DNA of 59,773 nucleotides from Caulobacter sp. (GTDB lineage Bacteria > Pseudomonadota > Alphaproteobacteria > Caulobacterales > Caulobacteraceae): the NCBI GenBank assembly GCA_028291055.1, contig JAQGIP010000006.1, positions 1-59,773 of the forward strand. The letters run 5' to 3'. The notes under the pieces were generated by a model, which saw only the letters and a list, made by a program, of their open reading frames with translations, had not been told where the DNA came from and ran no database searches. A program made the translations under genes and the position numbers. Each line of letters starts with the position of its first letter. Within the stretch, counting starts at the first letter, position 1. Positions 10,766 to 18,783 of the stretch are shown piece after piece.

Positions 10766-10783
10766 CCAATTCGCCCAAATTGG
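10766..10783. promoter_or_regulatory. Palindrome CCAATT-N6-AATTGG upstream of the autotransporter
   Basis: Perfect 6-bp arms separated by 6 bp, 17-34 bp upstream of the autotransporter start codon. Within a GC-rich region this AT-containing palindrome stands out. It could be an operator or overlap the promoter or leader. Confidence 0.4.
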
Positions 10784-10801
10784 GTCGCGGGGTTGCGGGG
10801 C

Positions 10802-10823
10802 GCATCCTTCAGGTGAAGGATGC
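10802..10823. promoter_or_regulatory. 22-bp palindrome between divergent autotransporter and LuxR genes
   Basis: GCATCCTTCA-GG-TGAAGGATGC has 10-bp perfect arms with a 2-bp spacer. It sits 53 bp upstream of the autotransporter start and 120 bp upstream of the regulator start. Size and dyad symmetry suit a dimeric LuxR/FixJ-type HTH protein; that the neighbouring regulator binds here is inference. Confidence 0.55.
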
Positions 10824-10942
10824 TGGGAAGGCAAACCGACGTTTTCCGAACGCGGGTTTCAGAGCTGACACGAAAGCATCGCGGTCCCTGGGGCAGAGTG
10901 GCCCGCGATCGGGCTGGGATCATTGGGGGAGGGGGCGACGGC

Positions 10943-12082
10943 ATGATGAACGAGGACACTCACCATCAGCTGCTGGACCTGATCTATGACGCCGCCATCG
11001 CGCCGGGGCGCTGGGTCCAGGCGATGGAGGGGATGACCGATGCGCTGGGCGGCAACAGCGCCTGGCTTTCGCAGCTCAGCGTCGCCGACGGCAGCGGGGC
11101 GGGCCTGATCGCGCGCATCGATCCGGTGATGCCGGAGCGCTACATCGGCTACTACGCGCCGCTGAACCCCTTCTCGGTGCACGCCAATCCCCACGACCAT
11201 GTGGCGCGCTGGAGCCACCGGATCACCACCGACACCGACTGGTTCGACAAGGACACCCTGCACCGGACCGAGTTCTACAACGACTTCATGCGGCCCCAGC
11301 GCGTGGACAATGTGATGATGGTCAGCCTGGCCCTGGAGGGGTTCCAGAGCATGGACATCAATCTCAACCGTCCCGCCTCGGCGGGCCAGTTCGGGGCGGA
11401 GGAGCGGCGCTTCGTCGCCGCGCTGCATCCCCACCTGATCCGCGCCTTCCGGCTGAGCCGGGTCTTCTCCGACCTCACGGCCACGGTGGACGCGACGGCC
11501 AGCGCGCTGGACCATTCCGCCCAGGCCCTGTTCATCCTCGACCCCTCGGGCAAGATCCAGCGGACCAACCGGCTGGCCGACCGGATGCTGGCGCGGCGCG
11601 GCGGGCTTTGCAGGGTCGGCGGAAAATTGACGGCGGTGATGCCGGAGGCGGCGCGCGGCCTGCAGGCGCTGATCGGCGCGGCCGGTTCGCCGGACGCGGC
11701 CACCCGCACGGGCGGCAGCCTGGCGCTGACCAGTCCGCGCAGCTTCACCCCGGTGTCGATCACCGTGGCCCCGATCCAGGCCGACCGCTGGCCCGTGCCT
11801 GGCGGCGCGCCATCGGTGCTGGTCTGCGCGACCGACCCGCGCACGGAGCTGGATATCCCCGACCAGACCATGCGCGGCCTGTTCGCCCTGACACCCGCCG
11901 AGATCCGCGTGGTGCGCGCGCTGCTGGACGGGTCCAGTCCCCGGCAGGCCGCTATCAGCTTCGGGGTTGCCCTGACCACGGTGCGTTCCCAAATGGCGAG
12001 TATCTTCGAGAAGACGGGCGCGGCGGGCCAGGCCGACCTTTCCCGCTTGATGACACGTATCGCCAGCGGCCCGGCGAATTGA
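10943..12082 (+). CDS. LuxR-family transcriptional regulator
   Basis: A 379-aa protein. The ATG at 10943 follows a GGGGGAGGGGG Shine-Dalgarno region; upstream in-frame codons lie in the divergent promoter. The C-terminus (about residues 305-375) carries a LuxR-type [18 protein letters not shown], then [28 protein letters not shown]. The N-terminal 170 residues ([22 protein letters not shown]) resemble the uncharacterised sensor half of a proteobacterial LuxR group, and a PAS-like segment ([23 protein letters not shown]) precedes the HTH. No autoinducer synthase is present, so this is a LuxR solo. It is divergent from the autotransporter, its most likely target. Confidence 0.85.
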   Translation: MMNEDTHHQLLDLIYDAAIAPGRWVQAMEGMTDALGGNSAWLSQLSVADGSGAGLIARIDPVMPERYIGYYAPLNPFSVHANPHDHVARWSHRITTDTDWFDKDTLHRTEFYNDFMRPQRVDNVMMVSLALEGFQSMDINLNRPASAGQFGAEERRFVAALHPHLIRAFRLSRVFSDLTATVDATASALDHSAQALFILDPSGKIQRTNRLADRMLARRGGLCRVGGKLTAVMPEAARGLQALIGAAGSPDAATRTGGSLALTSPRSFTPVSITVAPIQADRWPVPGGAPSVLVCATDPRTELDIPDQTMRGLFALTPAEIRVVRALLDGSSPRQAAISFGVALTTVRSQMASIFEKTGAAGQADLSRLMTRIASGPAN

Positions 12083-12139
12083 CTCCTCATGGTGAGGGGC
12101 GCAACCGGACCCTAGCCTAGCCGTCCGGAGCCCCGACGC

Positions 12140-13018
12140 ATGACCGACGCCGCCGACTACACGCCCCCTAAAGTCTGGACCTGGAACAAGGACAACGGCG
12201 GCCGCTTCGCCAACATCAACCGCCCGATCGCCGGCCCGACCCACGACAAGGAACTGCCGATCGGCAAGCATCCGATGCAGCTCTATTCGCTGGGCACGCC
12301 CAATGGGGTGAAGGTCACCGTGATGCTGGAGGAGCTGCTGGCCAAGGGCCATGCGGGCGCGGAATACGACGCCTGGCTGATCAAGATCAACGAGGGCGAC
12401 CAGTTCGGCAGCGGCTTCGTCGACATCAATCCCAACTCCAAGATCCCGGCCCTATGCGACCGCAGCGGCCCGACCCCGATCCGGGTGTTCGAGTCGGGCG
12501 CCATCCTGGTCCACCTGGCCGAGAAGTTCGGCGAATATCTGCCCACCGATCCGGCCAAACGGGCCGAAGTGATGAGCTGGCTGTTCTGGCAGATGGGCAG
12601 CGCGCCCTACCTGGGCGGCGGGTTCGGCCACTTCTACGCCTATGCGCCGACCAAGATCGAATATGCCATCGACCGGTTCGCCATGGAGGTGAAGCGCCAG
12701 CTGGACGTGCTGGACCGGCGGTTGGCGGTCAGCGAATATCTGGGTGGCGATGAGTATACGATCGCCGATATGGCGGTGTGGCCCTGGTACGGCGGTACGG
12801 TCAAAGGGCTGATGTACGAGGGCGGCGAGTTCCTGTCGGTGCAGGACTACAAGAACGTCATCCGCTGGACCGACCAGATCGCCGAGCGTCCGGCCGTGAA
12901 GCGCGGCCGCATCGTCAACCGCCCGTTCGGCGAGCCCTCACAGCAGCTGCTGGAACGCCACGACGCCAGCGACTTCGAACTGCGCACCACGGACAAGCTG
13001 AACGCCGCGAAGGACTAG
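12140..13018 (+). CDS. yghU: Glutathione S-transferase family, YghU-like disulfide-bond oxidoreductase
   Basis: A 292-aa protein with the long N-terminal extension typical of YghU (PPKVWTWNKDNGGRFANINRP, ending in GKHPMQLYSLGTPNG). The thioredoxin-fold GST-N domain follows (LYSLGTPNGVKVTVMLEELL, NPNSKIPAL, ESGAILVHLAEKFG). The all-helical GST-C domain contains EYTIADMAVWPWYG. The E. coli homologue reduces disulfide-containing substrates with two glutathiones bound per monomer. Here it is expected to be cytosolic and involved in thiol redox or detoxification. It is followed by a strong hairpin. Family assignment is firm; physiological substrate unknown. Confidence 0.9.
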   Translation: MTDAADYTPPKVWTWNKDNGGRFANINRPIAGPTHDKELPIGKHPMQLYSLGTPNGVKVTVMLEELLAKGHAGAEYDAWLIKINEGDQFGSGFVDINPNSKIPALCDRSGPTPIRVFESGAILVHLAEKFGEYLPTDPAKRAEVMSWLFWQMGSAPYLGGGFGHFYAYAPTKIEYAIDRFAMEVKRQLDVLDRRLAVSEYLGGDEYTIADMAVWPWYGGTVKGLMYEGGEFLSVQDYKNVIRWTDQIAERPAVKRGRIVNRPFGEPSQQLLERHDASDFELRTTDKLNAAKD

Positions 13019-13030
13019 GTTGGGAATCAC

Positions 13031-13070
13031 CCCCACCCTCGTCCCCGCCTGCGCGGGGACGAGGGTGGGG
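13031..13070. terminator. Perfect 16-18-bp GC hairpin after the YghU-like gene
   Basis: CCCCACCCTCGTCCCC pairs exactly with GGGGACGAGGGTGGGG, and two more base pairs can form inside, leaving a tetraloop. It starts 12 bp after the stop codon. No T-tract follows, so it may be a REP-type palindrome that also stabilises or ends the transcript. Confidence 0.7.
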
Positions 13071-13149
13071 AATGTGGTGGCCGCTGCACGCCGCCATGAT
13101 GTCCGAAGCTTAAGGTGACCGCGCGTCGGGGCGGTTCTAAGCCTTGGGG

Positions 13150-14289
13150 ATGTTGATCACCTCCCGCCGCGCCGTCCTGGGCAGCCTCGCCGCTCTTTCG
13201 CTGCCCCTCTCGGCCCGCGCCGCCGCGACGGGTGCGCCGTCGCCGGTGTTGCTCAAGGCCATGGAGGGCACGGCGACGCCCGGCATGAGCGCGATGGTCA
13301 TTCGCGACGGCGTGGCCGGGCCGGAGCTGGTCGCCGGCATCCGGCGGATGGGGTCGCCCGAGGCGGTGGTTCCCGGGGCCCGCTGGCACCTGGGGTCGGA
13401 CGGCAAGGCGATGACCTGCACCTTGGTCGCGCGGCTGGTGGAAGGCGGCGCGCTGGCCTGGGATACGCCCCTGGAAAAGCTGCTGCCCGGCCTGGCCGCC
13501 GGCATGCGTGACGACTACCGCGACGTGACCCTACCGGACCTGATGTCCCACCGTTCGGGCCTGCCCGAGAACCACGACGACCTGACCTATTTTGCCACCT
13601 TTTACGCCGACAGGGCCTCCGCCACCGCCCAGCGCCTGCGGTATCTGGAGACGGCCCTGAAGGATGCCCCGGTCGGCCCCAAGCGCGCCAAGCCCTCCTA
13701 CTCCAACACCGGCCTGCTGATCGCCGCCGCCGCCGCCGAGCACGCCACCGGCAAGTCGTATGAGGCGCTGATGGCGGCCGAGGTCTTCAAACCCCTGGGG
13801 ATGACCAGCTTCAGCTTCGATCAGTTCGGCGCCCGGGGCGAACCCTGCGGCCACGTGGATGGCCGGGTCGCCGACCGGCTGGAGGACGCCAATCCGCGCA
13901 TGTTCGCGCCGGCCGGGGCCATGCGCTTTTCCATGGCCGACTGGTCGCGCTTCTGCATCGACCACCTGAAGGGAGAGCGGGGGCAGGGCAGGCTCCTGAA
14001 GCGCGATAGTTACCGCTTCCTGCATACCCCTCAAGGCGGCGGCAAACAGGGGTTCGCCCTTGGCTGGGGCGCGGGCCCGGCCGCCGTCGGCCGCAAGGGC
14101 CCGGTGCTGACCCACTCCGGCTCGGACGGCAATTGGAACGCCCTGGTGGTGCTCTTCCCCGAGACCGGCAATGGCGTGCTGGTCGCCACCAACTCGGCCG
14201 AGAGCATGGGCGGCGACAAGGCCAGCGTGGCGGCCCTGCGCGCCCTGGCCGTCGACATCGCCGAGCCGGCGCCGCCCAAGGCGACCTAG
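13150..14289 (+). CDS. Exported serine hydrolase of the beta-lactamase (class C/EstB-type) family
   Basis: A 379-aa protein. The N-terminus has a twin-arginine-like signal (TSRRAVLGSLAALSLPLSARAAA), suggesting Tat export. The penicillin-binding-protein fold motifs are present: S83-D-G-K86 (SxxK), Y184-S-N186 (YxN), and a HSGSDG segment near the end in place of KTG. SHRSGLP after the SxxK and LGMTSFSFD are typical family features. Members are D-Ala peptidases, beta-lactamases or esterases; sequence alone does not distinguish them. ATG 13150 is preferred to the TTG two codons upstream. Confidence 0.85.
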   Translation: MLITSRRAVLGSLAALSLPLSARAAATGAPSPVLLKAMEGTATPGMSAMVIRDGVAGPELVAGIRRMGSPEAVVPGARWHLGSDGKAMTCTLVARLVEGGALAWDTPLEKLLPGLAAGMRDDYRDVTLPDLMSHRSGLPENHDDLTYFATFYADRASATAQRLRYLETALKDAPVGPKRAKPSYSNTGLLIAAAAAEHATGKSYEALMAAEVFKPLGMTSFSFDQFGARGEPCGHVDGRVADRLEDANPRMFAPAGAMRFSMADWSRFCIDHLKGERGQGRLLKRDSYRFLHTPQGGGKQGFALGWGAGPAAVGRKGPVLTHSGSDGNWNALVVLFPETGNGVLVATNSAESMGGDKASVAALRALAVDIAEPAPPKAT

Positions 14290-14426
14290 CTTCCGAGCCG
14301 TCTGCGTGATCGCCGAAGGGCGCCGCGCGCGCCTAAGGTTTGCCGATCAAGCATCCCTTCTATCATTGCTGTCATTTATATGATGGGGCGTTGAGGCCGC
14401 GCGCGAGACGCGGCGTCCAGCGTCAC

Positions 14427-14432
14427 AGGAGG
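14427..14432 (+). promoter_or_regulatory. Consensus Shine-Dalgarno AGGAGG deciding the amidohydrolase start
   Basis: AGGAGG lies 6 nt before the ATG at 14439, which fixes the start at MAAKNNRN rather than at earlier in-frame codons. Confidence 0.75.
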
Positions 14433-14438
14433 AACGAC

Positions 14439-15566
14439 ATGGCGGCGAAGAACAACCGTAACTACCGGCTCATTTCGGCGGACGGCCACCTTAACGAGGC
14501 GGCGGATGTCTGGACCTCCCGTGTGCTGGCCAAGAACCGCGACCGGGTTCCGCGCGTGGAATCCCTGGAGCTGGGCGACGCCTGGGTCTTCCCCGGTTTC
14601 GATCAGGTCGTGCCCTTCAGCTACGGCGCCTGCGCCGGCCGCGACCCCAAGACCATGGGCCCCTGGTGCCGCTATGCCGACATCAACCCCGGCAGCTACG
14701 ACCCCAAGTCGCGGCTCCTCGAACTGGACGAGGACGGCGTCGACGCCGAGCTGATCTTCGGCTCCAACTATCCCTCCGCCTTCGTCGCCCAGTGCGAGGA
14801 CGACGACCTGCACCACGACATGGTGCGGGCCTACAACGACTTCATGTCGGAGTTCTGCGCCACCGACCCGACCCGTCTGGGCGGCACGGCATTGCTGCCG
14901 AACCGGGGCGTGAAGGGGTGTCTGGCGGAGATCGAGCGGGTCTCCAAGATGCCCGGCTTCGTGGCCTTCCTGCTGAAGCGCTACCCCAATGGCGGAACCT
15001 CGATCCTGCCGGAGGACGACGCGGTCTGGGAGGCGATCGAGGCCTCCGGCAAGCCGGTCACCATCCACGTGGGCCTGACCACACACATGATGGGCGTGGC
15101 CCGGGCCGAGAGCCTGCCCGGCACCGGCCACTTCCACGACGCGCCCCTGCGCATGCTGCAGTTCATCTTCGGCGGCGTGCTGGACCGTTTCCCGAAGCTG
15201 CGCGTGCCGCTGATCGAGGTCGACGCCGGCTGGATCCCCTATTTCGAGGAGCAGGCCGACGACAACTACATGCGCCACTCCAAGGCCTCGCTGAAGGACA
15301 AGAAGCTCATCCGCCGGCCCAGCGAGTACATGCACGAGTTCTTCCCGGTGGCCTTCATCAGCGACGCCTTCGGGGTGCAGATGCGCCATCGCATCGGGGT
15401 GGAGCGGATGCTGTGGTCCAGCGACTATCCGCACATCACCACGGACTGGCCCTTCTCCTGGAAGACCATCAACAACCAGTTCAGCGAGGTTCCCGCCGAC
15501 GAGCGCCACGCCATCCTGGCCGGCAATGCGCTCCGGCTCTTCAAGTTCGACCAGATCGCCGGCTGA
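14439..15566 (+). CDS. Amidohydrolase-2 family metal-dependent hydrolase/decarboxylase
   Basis: A 375-aa TIM-barrel protein. Near the N-terminus ISADGHLNE gives the metal-binding D-x-H-type motif of the family; further ligands are suggested by HVGLTTH (mid-protein His) and WSSDYPHITTDWP (Asp in the last third). PF04909-type enzymes include aminocarboxymuconate-semialdehyde decarboxylase-like and aromatic-acid decarboxylases as well as hydrolases. Its neighbours do not fix the reaction. A 12-bp GC hairpin follows the stop. Confidence 0.85.
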   Translation: MAAKNNRNYRLISADGHLNEAADVWTSRVLAKNRDRVPRVESLELGDAWVFPGFDQVVPFSYGACAGRDPKTMGPWCRYADINPGSYDPKSRLLELDEDGVDAELIFGSNYPSAFVAQCEDDDLHHDMVRAYNDFMSEFCATDPTRLGGTALLPNRGVKGCLAEIERVSKMPGFVAFLLKRYPNGGTSILPEDDAVWEAIEASGKPVTIHVGLTTHMMGVARAESLPGTGHFHDAPLRMLQFIFGGVLDRFPKLRVPLIEVDAGWIPYFEEQADDNYMRHSKASLKDKKLIRRPSEYMHEFFPVAFISDAFGVQMRHRIGVERMLWSSDYPHITTDWPFSWKTINNQFSEVPADERHAILAGNALRLFKFDQIAG

Positions 15567-15574
15567 CCGGCGCT

Positions 15575-15603
15575 CGCGCCCCCCCTTTCCGAGGGGGGGC
15601 GCG
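15575..15603 (+). terminator. 12-bp GC hairpin downstream of the amidohydrolase
   Basis: CGCGCCCCCCCT pairs perfectly with AGGGGGGGCGCG around the loop TTCCG, beginning 9 bp after the stop codon. There is no following T-run. Confidence 0.65.
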
Positions 15604-15658
15604 CGCGCGTTCGAGCGCATGGTCCCCCGGTAACTGTTTGAGTCACCGGGGGTTAGCC

Positions 15659-16291
15659 GTGTTGAAGGTGGGATGTATCGTTGTGGCCGGGGCCCTGGTC
15701 CTGGCTCTGGGCGGCTGTGGTGACGGCAAGTCGGGGCCGAAGGGCGCGGGGTCCGATACCGCCGCCACGACGGCGGCGGGGGACGGCGGCGATGTCGTGC
15801 TGACCCGTGACGACGCGATCGGCGCCCTGTATGGCGCGCCCGGACCACGCACCTGCTCGACCTTCAAGGTCCCCGCAGAAGGCCCGCCGAGCGCCGACAC
15901 GATCGCCAAATATGTCATCTGCGGGCAGGAGTACGAGCGCCCGACCGCGCCGTCACTCTACCTGCTCGACCAGGTGCGGATCACGGGCATCTCGGACGGA
16001 CGGCCCTACAACGTCAACGAAGACGTCAACATGTCGAAGATCGACACCACCAAGCCGGTCTATGACATCGAAGGCTCGCTGGTCAGCTACACTTGCAACC
16101 GGCTGTGGCGCGAAGGCCAATACGATGGCGGGGACGACTACAAGCAGGGCACCCAATGCTCGACCATCCACCAAACCAAGGCGTCTGGGCTCTGCTACAT
16201 CAACACCCTTCACGAGTGGAGCTGCAGCCTGCTCGACGTCGACCAGCTGACCCGGGGCGAGCCTAAGACGCCTCCGCCGCCGGCGGACTAG
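15659..16291 (+). CDS. Putative lipoprotein of unknown function
   Basis: A 210-aa protein from a GTG start. MLKVGCIVVAGALVLALGGC is a lipoprotein signal peptide, with Cys20 in an LGGC lipobox. A short Gly/Thr/Ala linker follows, then a compact domain with several cysteines (CSTF, VICGQEY, YTCNRLW, TQCSTI, GLCYIN, EWSCSLL), consistent with disulfides in the periplasm. I do not recognise the family. A longer frame upstream overlaps the amidohydrolase and is discounted. It is convergent with msrA, 14 bp away. Confidence 0.75.
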   Translation: MLKVGCIVVAGALVLALGGCGDGKSGPKGAGSDTAATTAAGDGGDVVLTRDDAIGALYGAPGPRTCSTFKVPAEGPPSADTIAKYVICGQEYERPTAPSLYLLDQVRITGISDGRPYNVNEDVNMSKIDTTKPVYDIEGSLVSYTCNRLWREGQYDGGDDYKQGTQCSTIHQTKASGLCYINTLHEWSCSLLDVDQLTRGEPKTPPPPAD

Positions 16292-16305
16292 CGGGGGGGC
16301 GAGCG

Positions 16306-16824
16306 TCAGCCCGCCGCCTTTTCCCGCACCGGCAGCTTCCAGTTGGGGCGGATGAAATGGCAGGTGTAGCCGTTGGGGATGCGCTCCAGATAGTCCTGGT
16401 GCTCGGGTTCGGCCTCCCAGAAGGGGCCGGCGGGGGCGACTTCGGTGACCACCTTGCCGGGCCATAGGCCCGAGGCGTCGACGTCGGCGATGGTGTCGAG
16501 GGCGACGGCCTTCTGTTCCTCGGTGGTGTAGAAGATGGCCGAGCGGTAGCTGGCGCCCATGTCGTTGCCCTGGCGGTTCTTGGTCGACGGGTCGTGGATC
16601 TGGAAGAAGTATTCCAGCAACTGGCGGAACGAGATGAGCTTCGGGTCGAAGACGATCTCGATGGCCTCGGCATGGTTGCCGTGGTTGCGGTAGGTGGCGT
16701 TGGCCACCTCGCCGCCGGAATAGCCGACGCGGGTGGAGATCACGCCCGGGTAGCGGCGGATCAGGTCCTGCACGCCCCAGAAGCAGCCACCGGCCAGGAT
16801 CGCGGTTTCGGTTTCAACGGCCAT
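16306..16824 (-). CDS. msrA: Peptide methionine sulfoxide reductase MsrA
   Basis: A 172-aa protein. The signature GCFWG with nucleophile Cys14 is near the N-terminus; [40 protein letters not shown] and YRSAIFY are all classic MsrA motifs. It reduces methionine-S-sulfoxide in proteins using thioredoxin. Start at 16824 is chosen because AAGGA lies 8 nt upstream; an ATG three codons earlier has its purines directly abutting it. It is divergent from the acyl-CoA dehydrogenase across a palindromic site. Confidence 0.95.
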   Translation of the reverse strand: MAVETETAILAGGCFWGVQDLIRRYPGVISTRVGYSGGEVANATYRNHGNHAEAIEIVFDPKLISFRQLLEYFFQIHDPSTKNRQGNDMGASYRSAIFYTTEEQKAVALDTIADVDASGLWPGKVVTEVAPAGPFWEAEPEHQDYLERIPNGYTCHFIRPNWKLPVREKAAG

Positions 16825-16936
16825 CACGGTCATCCTTGTCGAGGTTTGGCTCTCAGATAGGCATTTTGATCGCATGGGGAAGGCCTTGTCTTCCCTTCGA
16901 CGGCCCGCCGGGCTTGACCGATGTCCGTCGTTCTCA

Positions 16937-16962
16937 TAATTGACTGACAAGTAAGTCAATTA
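16937..16962. promoter_or_regulatory. 26-bp palindromic operator candidate (TetR type)
   Basis: The half-sites TAATTGACT and AGTCAATTA are exact inverted repeats, and 11 of 13 base pairs match across the 26 bp. A -35-like TTGACT lies inside the site on both strands. It lies between msrA and the acyl-CoA dehydrogenase, whose downstream neighbour is a TetR regulator; binding by that protein is inferred. Confidence 0.65.
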
Positions 16963-16979
16963 ATGATCGGGATGGGTTT

Positions 16980-18131
16980 TTGGCCAAGTCACCTTGGATG
17001 GATGAGGAACTCTCCATCCTTCAGGACAGCGTGGCGCGCTTCCTCCGCGACGAGTTCGTGCCCCACATCGAGCGCTGGGACCGCGAGCAGCGGGTGGATC
17101 GGCAGGCCTGGCTGAAGGCCGGGGCGGCGGGGCTGCTGTGCGCCTCCATCCCCGAGGAGTACGGCGGCGGCGGGGGCGGCTATGCCCATGAGACGGTGAT
17201 CGCCCAGGAGATTTCGCGGGCCGGCATGGGCGGTGGGTTCGGGGCGGGCAACGGCGTGTCGTCGGCCTTGGTGGCCCACTACATCCTGGCCTATGCGTCG
17301 GAGGATCAGAAGAAGACCTGGCTGCCGAAGATGGCGGCGGGCGAGATGATCGGCGCCATCGCCATGACCGAACCCGGCGCGGGATCGGACCTGCAGGCGG
17401 TGACCACGAGCGCGCGAAAAGTGGATGGCGGCTACCGGATCAACGGCCAGAAGACCTTCATCAGCAACGGCCAGAACGCCGACCTGGTGGTGGTGGTCTG
17501 CAAGACCGATCCCAAGGCGGGCGCCAAGGGGATGTCGCTGCTGGCGCTGGAGACGGCGGGGGCGGAGGGGTTCCGGCGCGGGCGCAACCTGTCGAAGATC
17601 GGCATGCATGCCCAGGATACGTCGGAGCTGTTCTTCGGCGACGTGTTCGTTCCGGACGCCAATCTGCTGGGCGGGGACGAGGGGCGCGGCTTCTTCCAGC
17701 TGATGCAGCAGCTGGCCTGGGAGCGGCTGACCTGTGCGTTCGCGGCCGTGGTGGCCATGGAGCAGGCGGTGGCGGTGACGTCGGACTATGTGAAACAGCG
17801 CACGGCCTTCGGCCAGCCGTTGATGGCCCAGCAGAATACCCAGTTCAAACTGGCCGAGTGCAAGACCAAGGCAACGGTCGGGCGCATCTTCGTCGATGAG
17901 CTGATGGTGCGGCTGCTGGCCGGTGAACTCGACGCGGACGTGGCGGCGATGGCCAAGCTGTGGACCACGGAGGAGCAGGGCTGGGTGGTCGACCAGTGCC
18001 TGCAACTGCATGGCGGCTATGGCTATATGACCGAATATCCGATCGCGCGGCTGTACGCGGACGCGCGGGTGTCGCGGATTTTCGCGGGGGCCAGCGAGAT
18101 CATGAAGTTGATCATCGCGCGCACGCTGTGA
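16980..18131 (+). CDS. Acyl-CoA dehydrogenase
   Basis: A 383-aa flavoprotein. The N-terminal helical domain (WMDEELSILQDSVARFLRDEF), the middle domain with IGAIAMTEPGAGSDLQ and INGQKTFISNG, and the C-terminal helical domain with VDQCLQLHGGYGYMTEYPIARLYADARV and IFAGASEIMK are canonical. It oxidises an acyl-CoA to the trans-2-enoyl-CoA, passing electrons to ETF. Chain-length preference is not readable. The TTG at 16980 keeps MAKSPWMDEE; the ATG at 16998 is the alternative, and if the -35-like element in the palindrome is used the later start is likely. Followed by a TetR gene, probably in one operon. Confidence 0.92.
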   Translation: MAKSPWMDEELSILQDSVARFLRDEFVPHIERWDREQRVDRQAWLKAGAAGLLCASIPEEYGGGGGGYAHETVIAQEISRAGMGGGFGAGNGVSSALVAHYILAYASEDQKKTWLPKMAAGEMIGAIAMTEPGAGSDLQAVTTSARKVDGGYRINGQKTFISNGQNADLVVVVCKTDPKAGAKGMSLLALETAGAEGFRRGRNLSKIGMHAQDTSELFFGDVFVPDANLLGGDEGRGFFQLMQQLAWERLTCAFAAVVAMEQAVAVTSDYVKQRTAFGQPLMAQQNTQFKLAECKTKATVGRIFVDELMVRLLAGELDADVAAMAKLWTTEEQGWVVDQCLQLHGGYGYMTEYPIARLYADARVSRIFAGASEIMKLIIARTL

Positions 18132-18160
18132 GGGGGCGGGCGGATCGACTATCAGGAGGC

Positions 18161-18178
18161 ATGAGTCGAGCGATATGA
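18161..18178 (+). other. Five-codon minicistron overlapping the TetR start
   Basis: A perfect AGGAGG (18154-18159) sits immediately before ATG 18161, which reads MSRAI and stops at TGA 18176-18178. That stop overlaps the TetR ATG (ATGA). The spacing of 1 nt to the mini-ATG is too short to be ideal, and 15 nt to the TetR ATG is long, so the arrangement is ambiguous. It could couple or dampen translation of the regulator. Confidence 0.35.
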
Positions 18179-18783
18179 CAGCGGCGGCGCCCTCTCCCTT
18201 CGCACGCGGCAAGCGGGGAAATTTCAACAACCGCCGCGACGAGGTGCTGCGCGCCGCCGCGCGGGTGTTCGCCGAGCAGGGCTTTCGCCAGGCGACGCTG
18301 GAAGACGTGGCCCATGAACTGAACATCACCCGCCCGGCCCTCTATCACTACGCCCGCAGCAAGGACGAGCTGGCGGCCCAGTGCGGCGACCGGGCGCTGG
18401 AGGAGATCCGCGAGGCGATCGTGGACGCGCGGGGCCATCGCACGGGCCGCGAGCAGGTGATGGCCTTCTTCCGGCGCTACACCGAGATCATCTGCGAGGA
18501 CTTCGGCCGCTGCTTCGTGCTGGTCAACCGGCGGGAATATAGTCCCGATCAGCAGGATCGCACGCGGCTCCGCCAGCGCGAGATCGACCAGGCGCTGCGC
18601 GCGATGATCGTGGCGGGCGGCGCGGACGGCTCCCTACGGGCCGGTGATGCGGCCGACATCAGCCGCGCGCTGTTCGGCGCCTTCAACGGCGTGCCGGTCT
18701 GGTACCGGCCGGGCGCGGGGCGCACCCCGGGCCAGATCGCCGAGGACTTCCTGGCCTTCCTGCTGCGCGGGTTCGCGCCCTAG
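18175..18783 (+). CDS. TetR/AcrR-family transcriptional repressor
   Basis: A 202-aa protein. The N-terminal HTH domain reads DEVLRAAARVFAEQGFRQATLEDVAHELNITRPALYHYARSKDEL, the standard TetR DNA-binding region at residues 22-66. The ligand domain includes DFGRCFVLVNRREY, similar to DFGRCIMVTREIRL in the TetR at 42572, suggesting a common subfamily that may sense acyl-CoA-type ligands. It lies 43 bp downstream of the acyl-CoA dehydrogenase; the 26-bp palindrome before that gene is its probable operator. The stop abuts the end of the convergent UvrA-like gene. Confidence 0.88.
   Translation: MTAAAPSPFARGKRGNFNNRRDEVLRAAARVFAEQGFRQATLEDVAHELNITRPALYHYARSKDELAAQCGDRALEEIREAIVDARGHRTGREQVMAFFRRYTEIICEDFGRCFVLVNRREYSPDQQDRTRLRQREIDQALRAMIVAGGADGSLRAGDAADISRALFGAFNGVPVWYRPGAGRTPGQIAEDFLAFLLRGFAP

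Noticed and set aside
4585..10989. Long plus-strand open frames opposite the autotransporter, some over 600 residues
   Set aside because: They are Gly/Ala/Asp/Arg-rich antisense shadows of a highly repetitive GC-rich gene, with no domain motif or ribosome site.
13031..13070. Possible CRISPR-like or attachment site from the strong palindrome
   Set aside because: There is a single copy with no direct repeats, integrase or tRNA nearby; a terminator/REP hairpin explains it.
14361..14384. ATCAT...ATGAT spaced arms and a TATGAT hexamer before the amidohydrolase
   Set aside because: Arms are only 5 bp and no -35 element lies at a proper distance; too weak to call.
14666..15658. Upstream part of a long plus-strand frame that ends in the lipoprotein
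   Set aside because: It overlaps the amidohydrolase in another frame and is Arg/Pro-rich; the lipoprotein signal begins at 15659.
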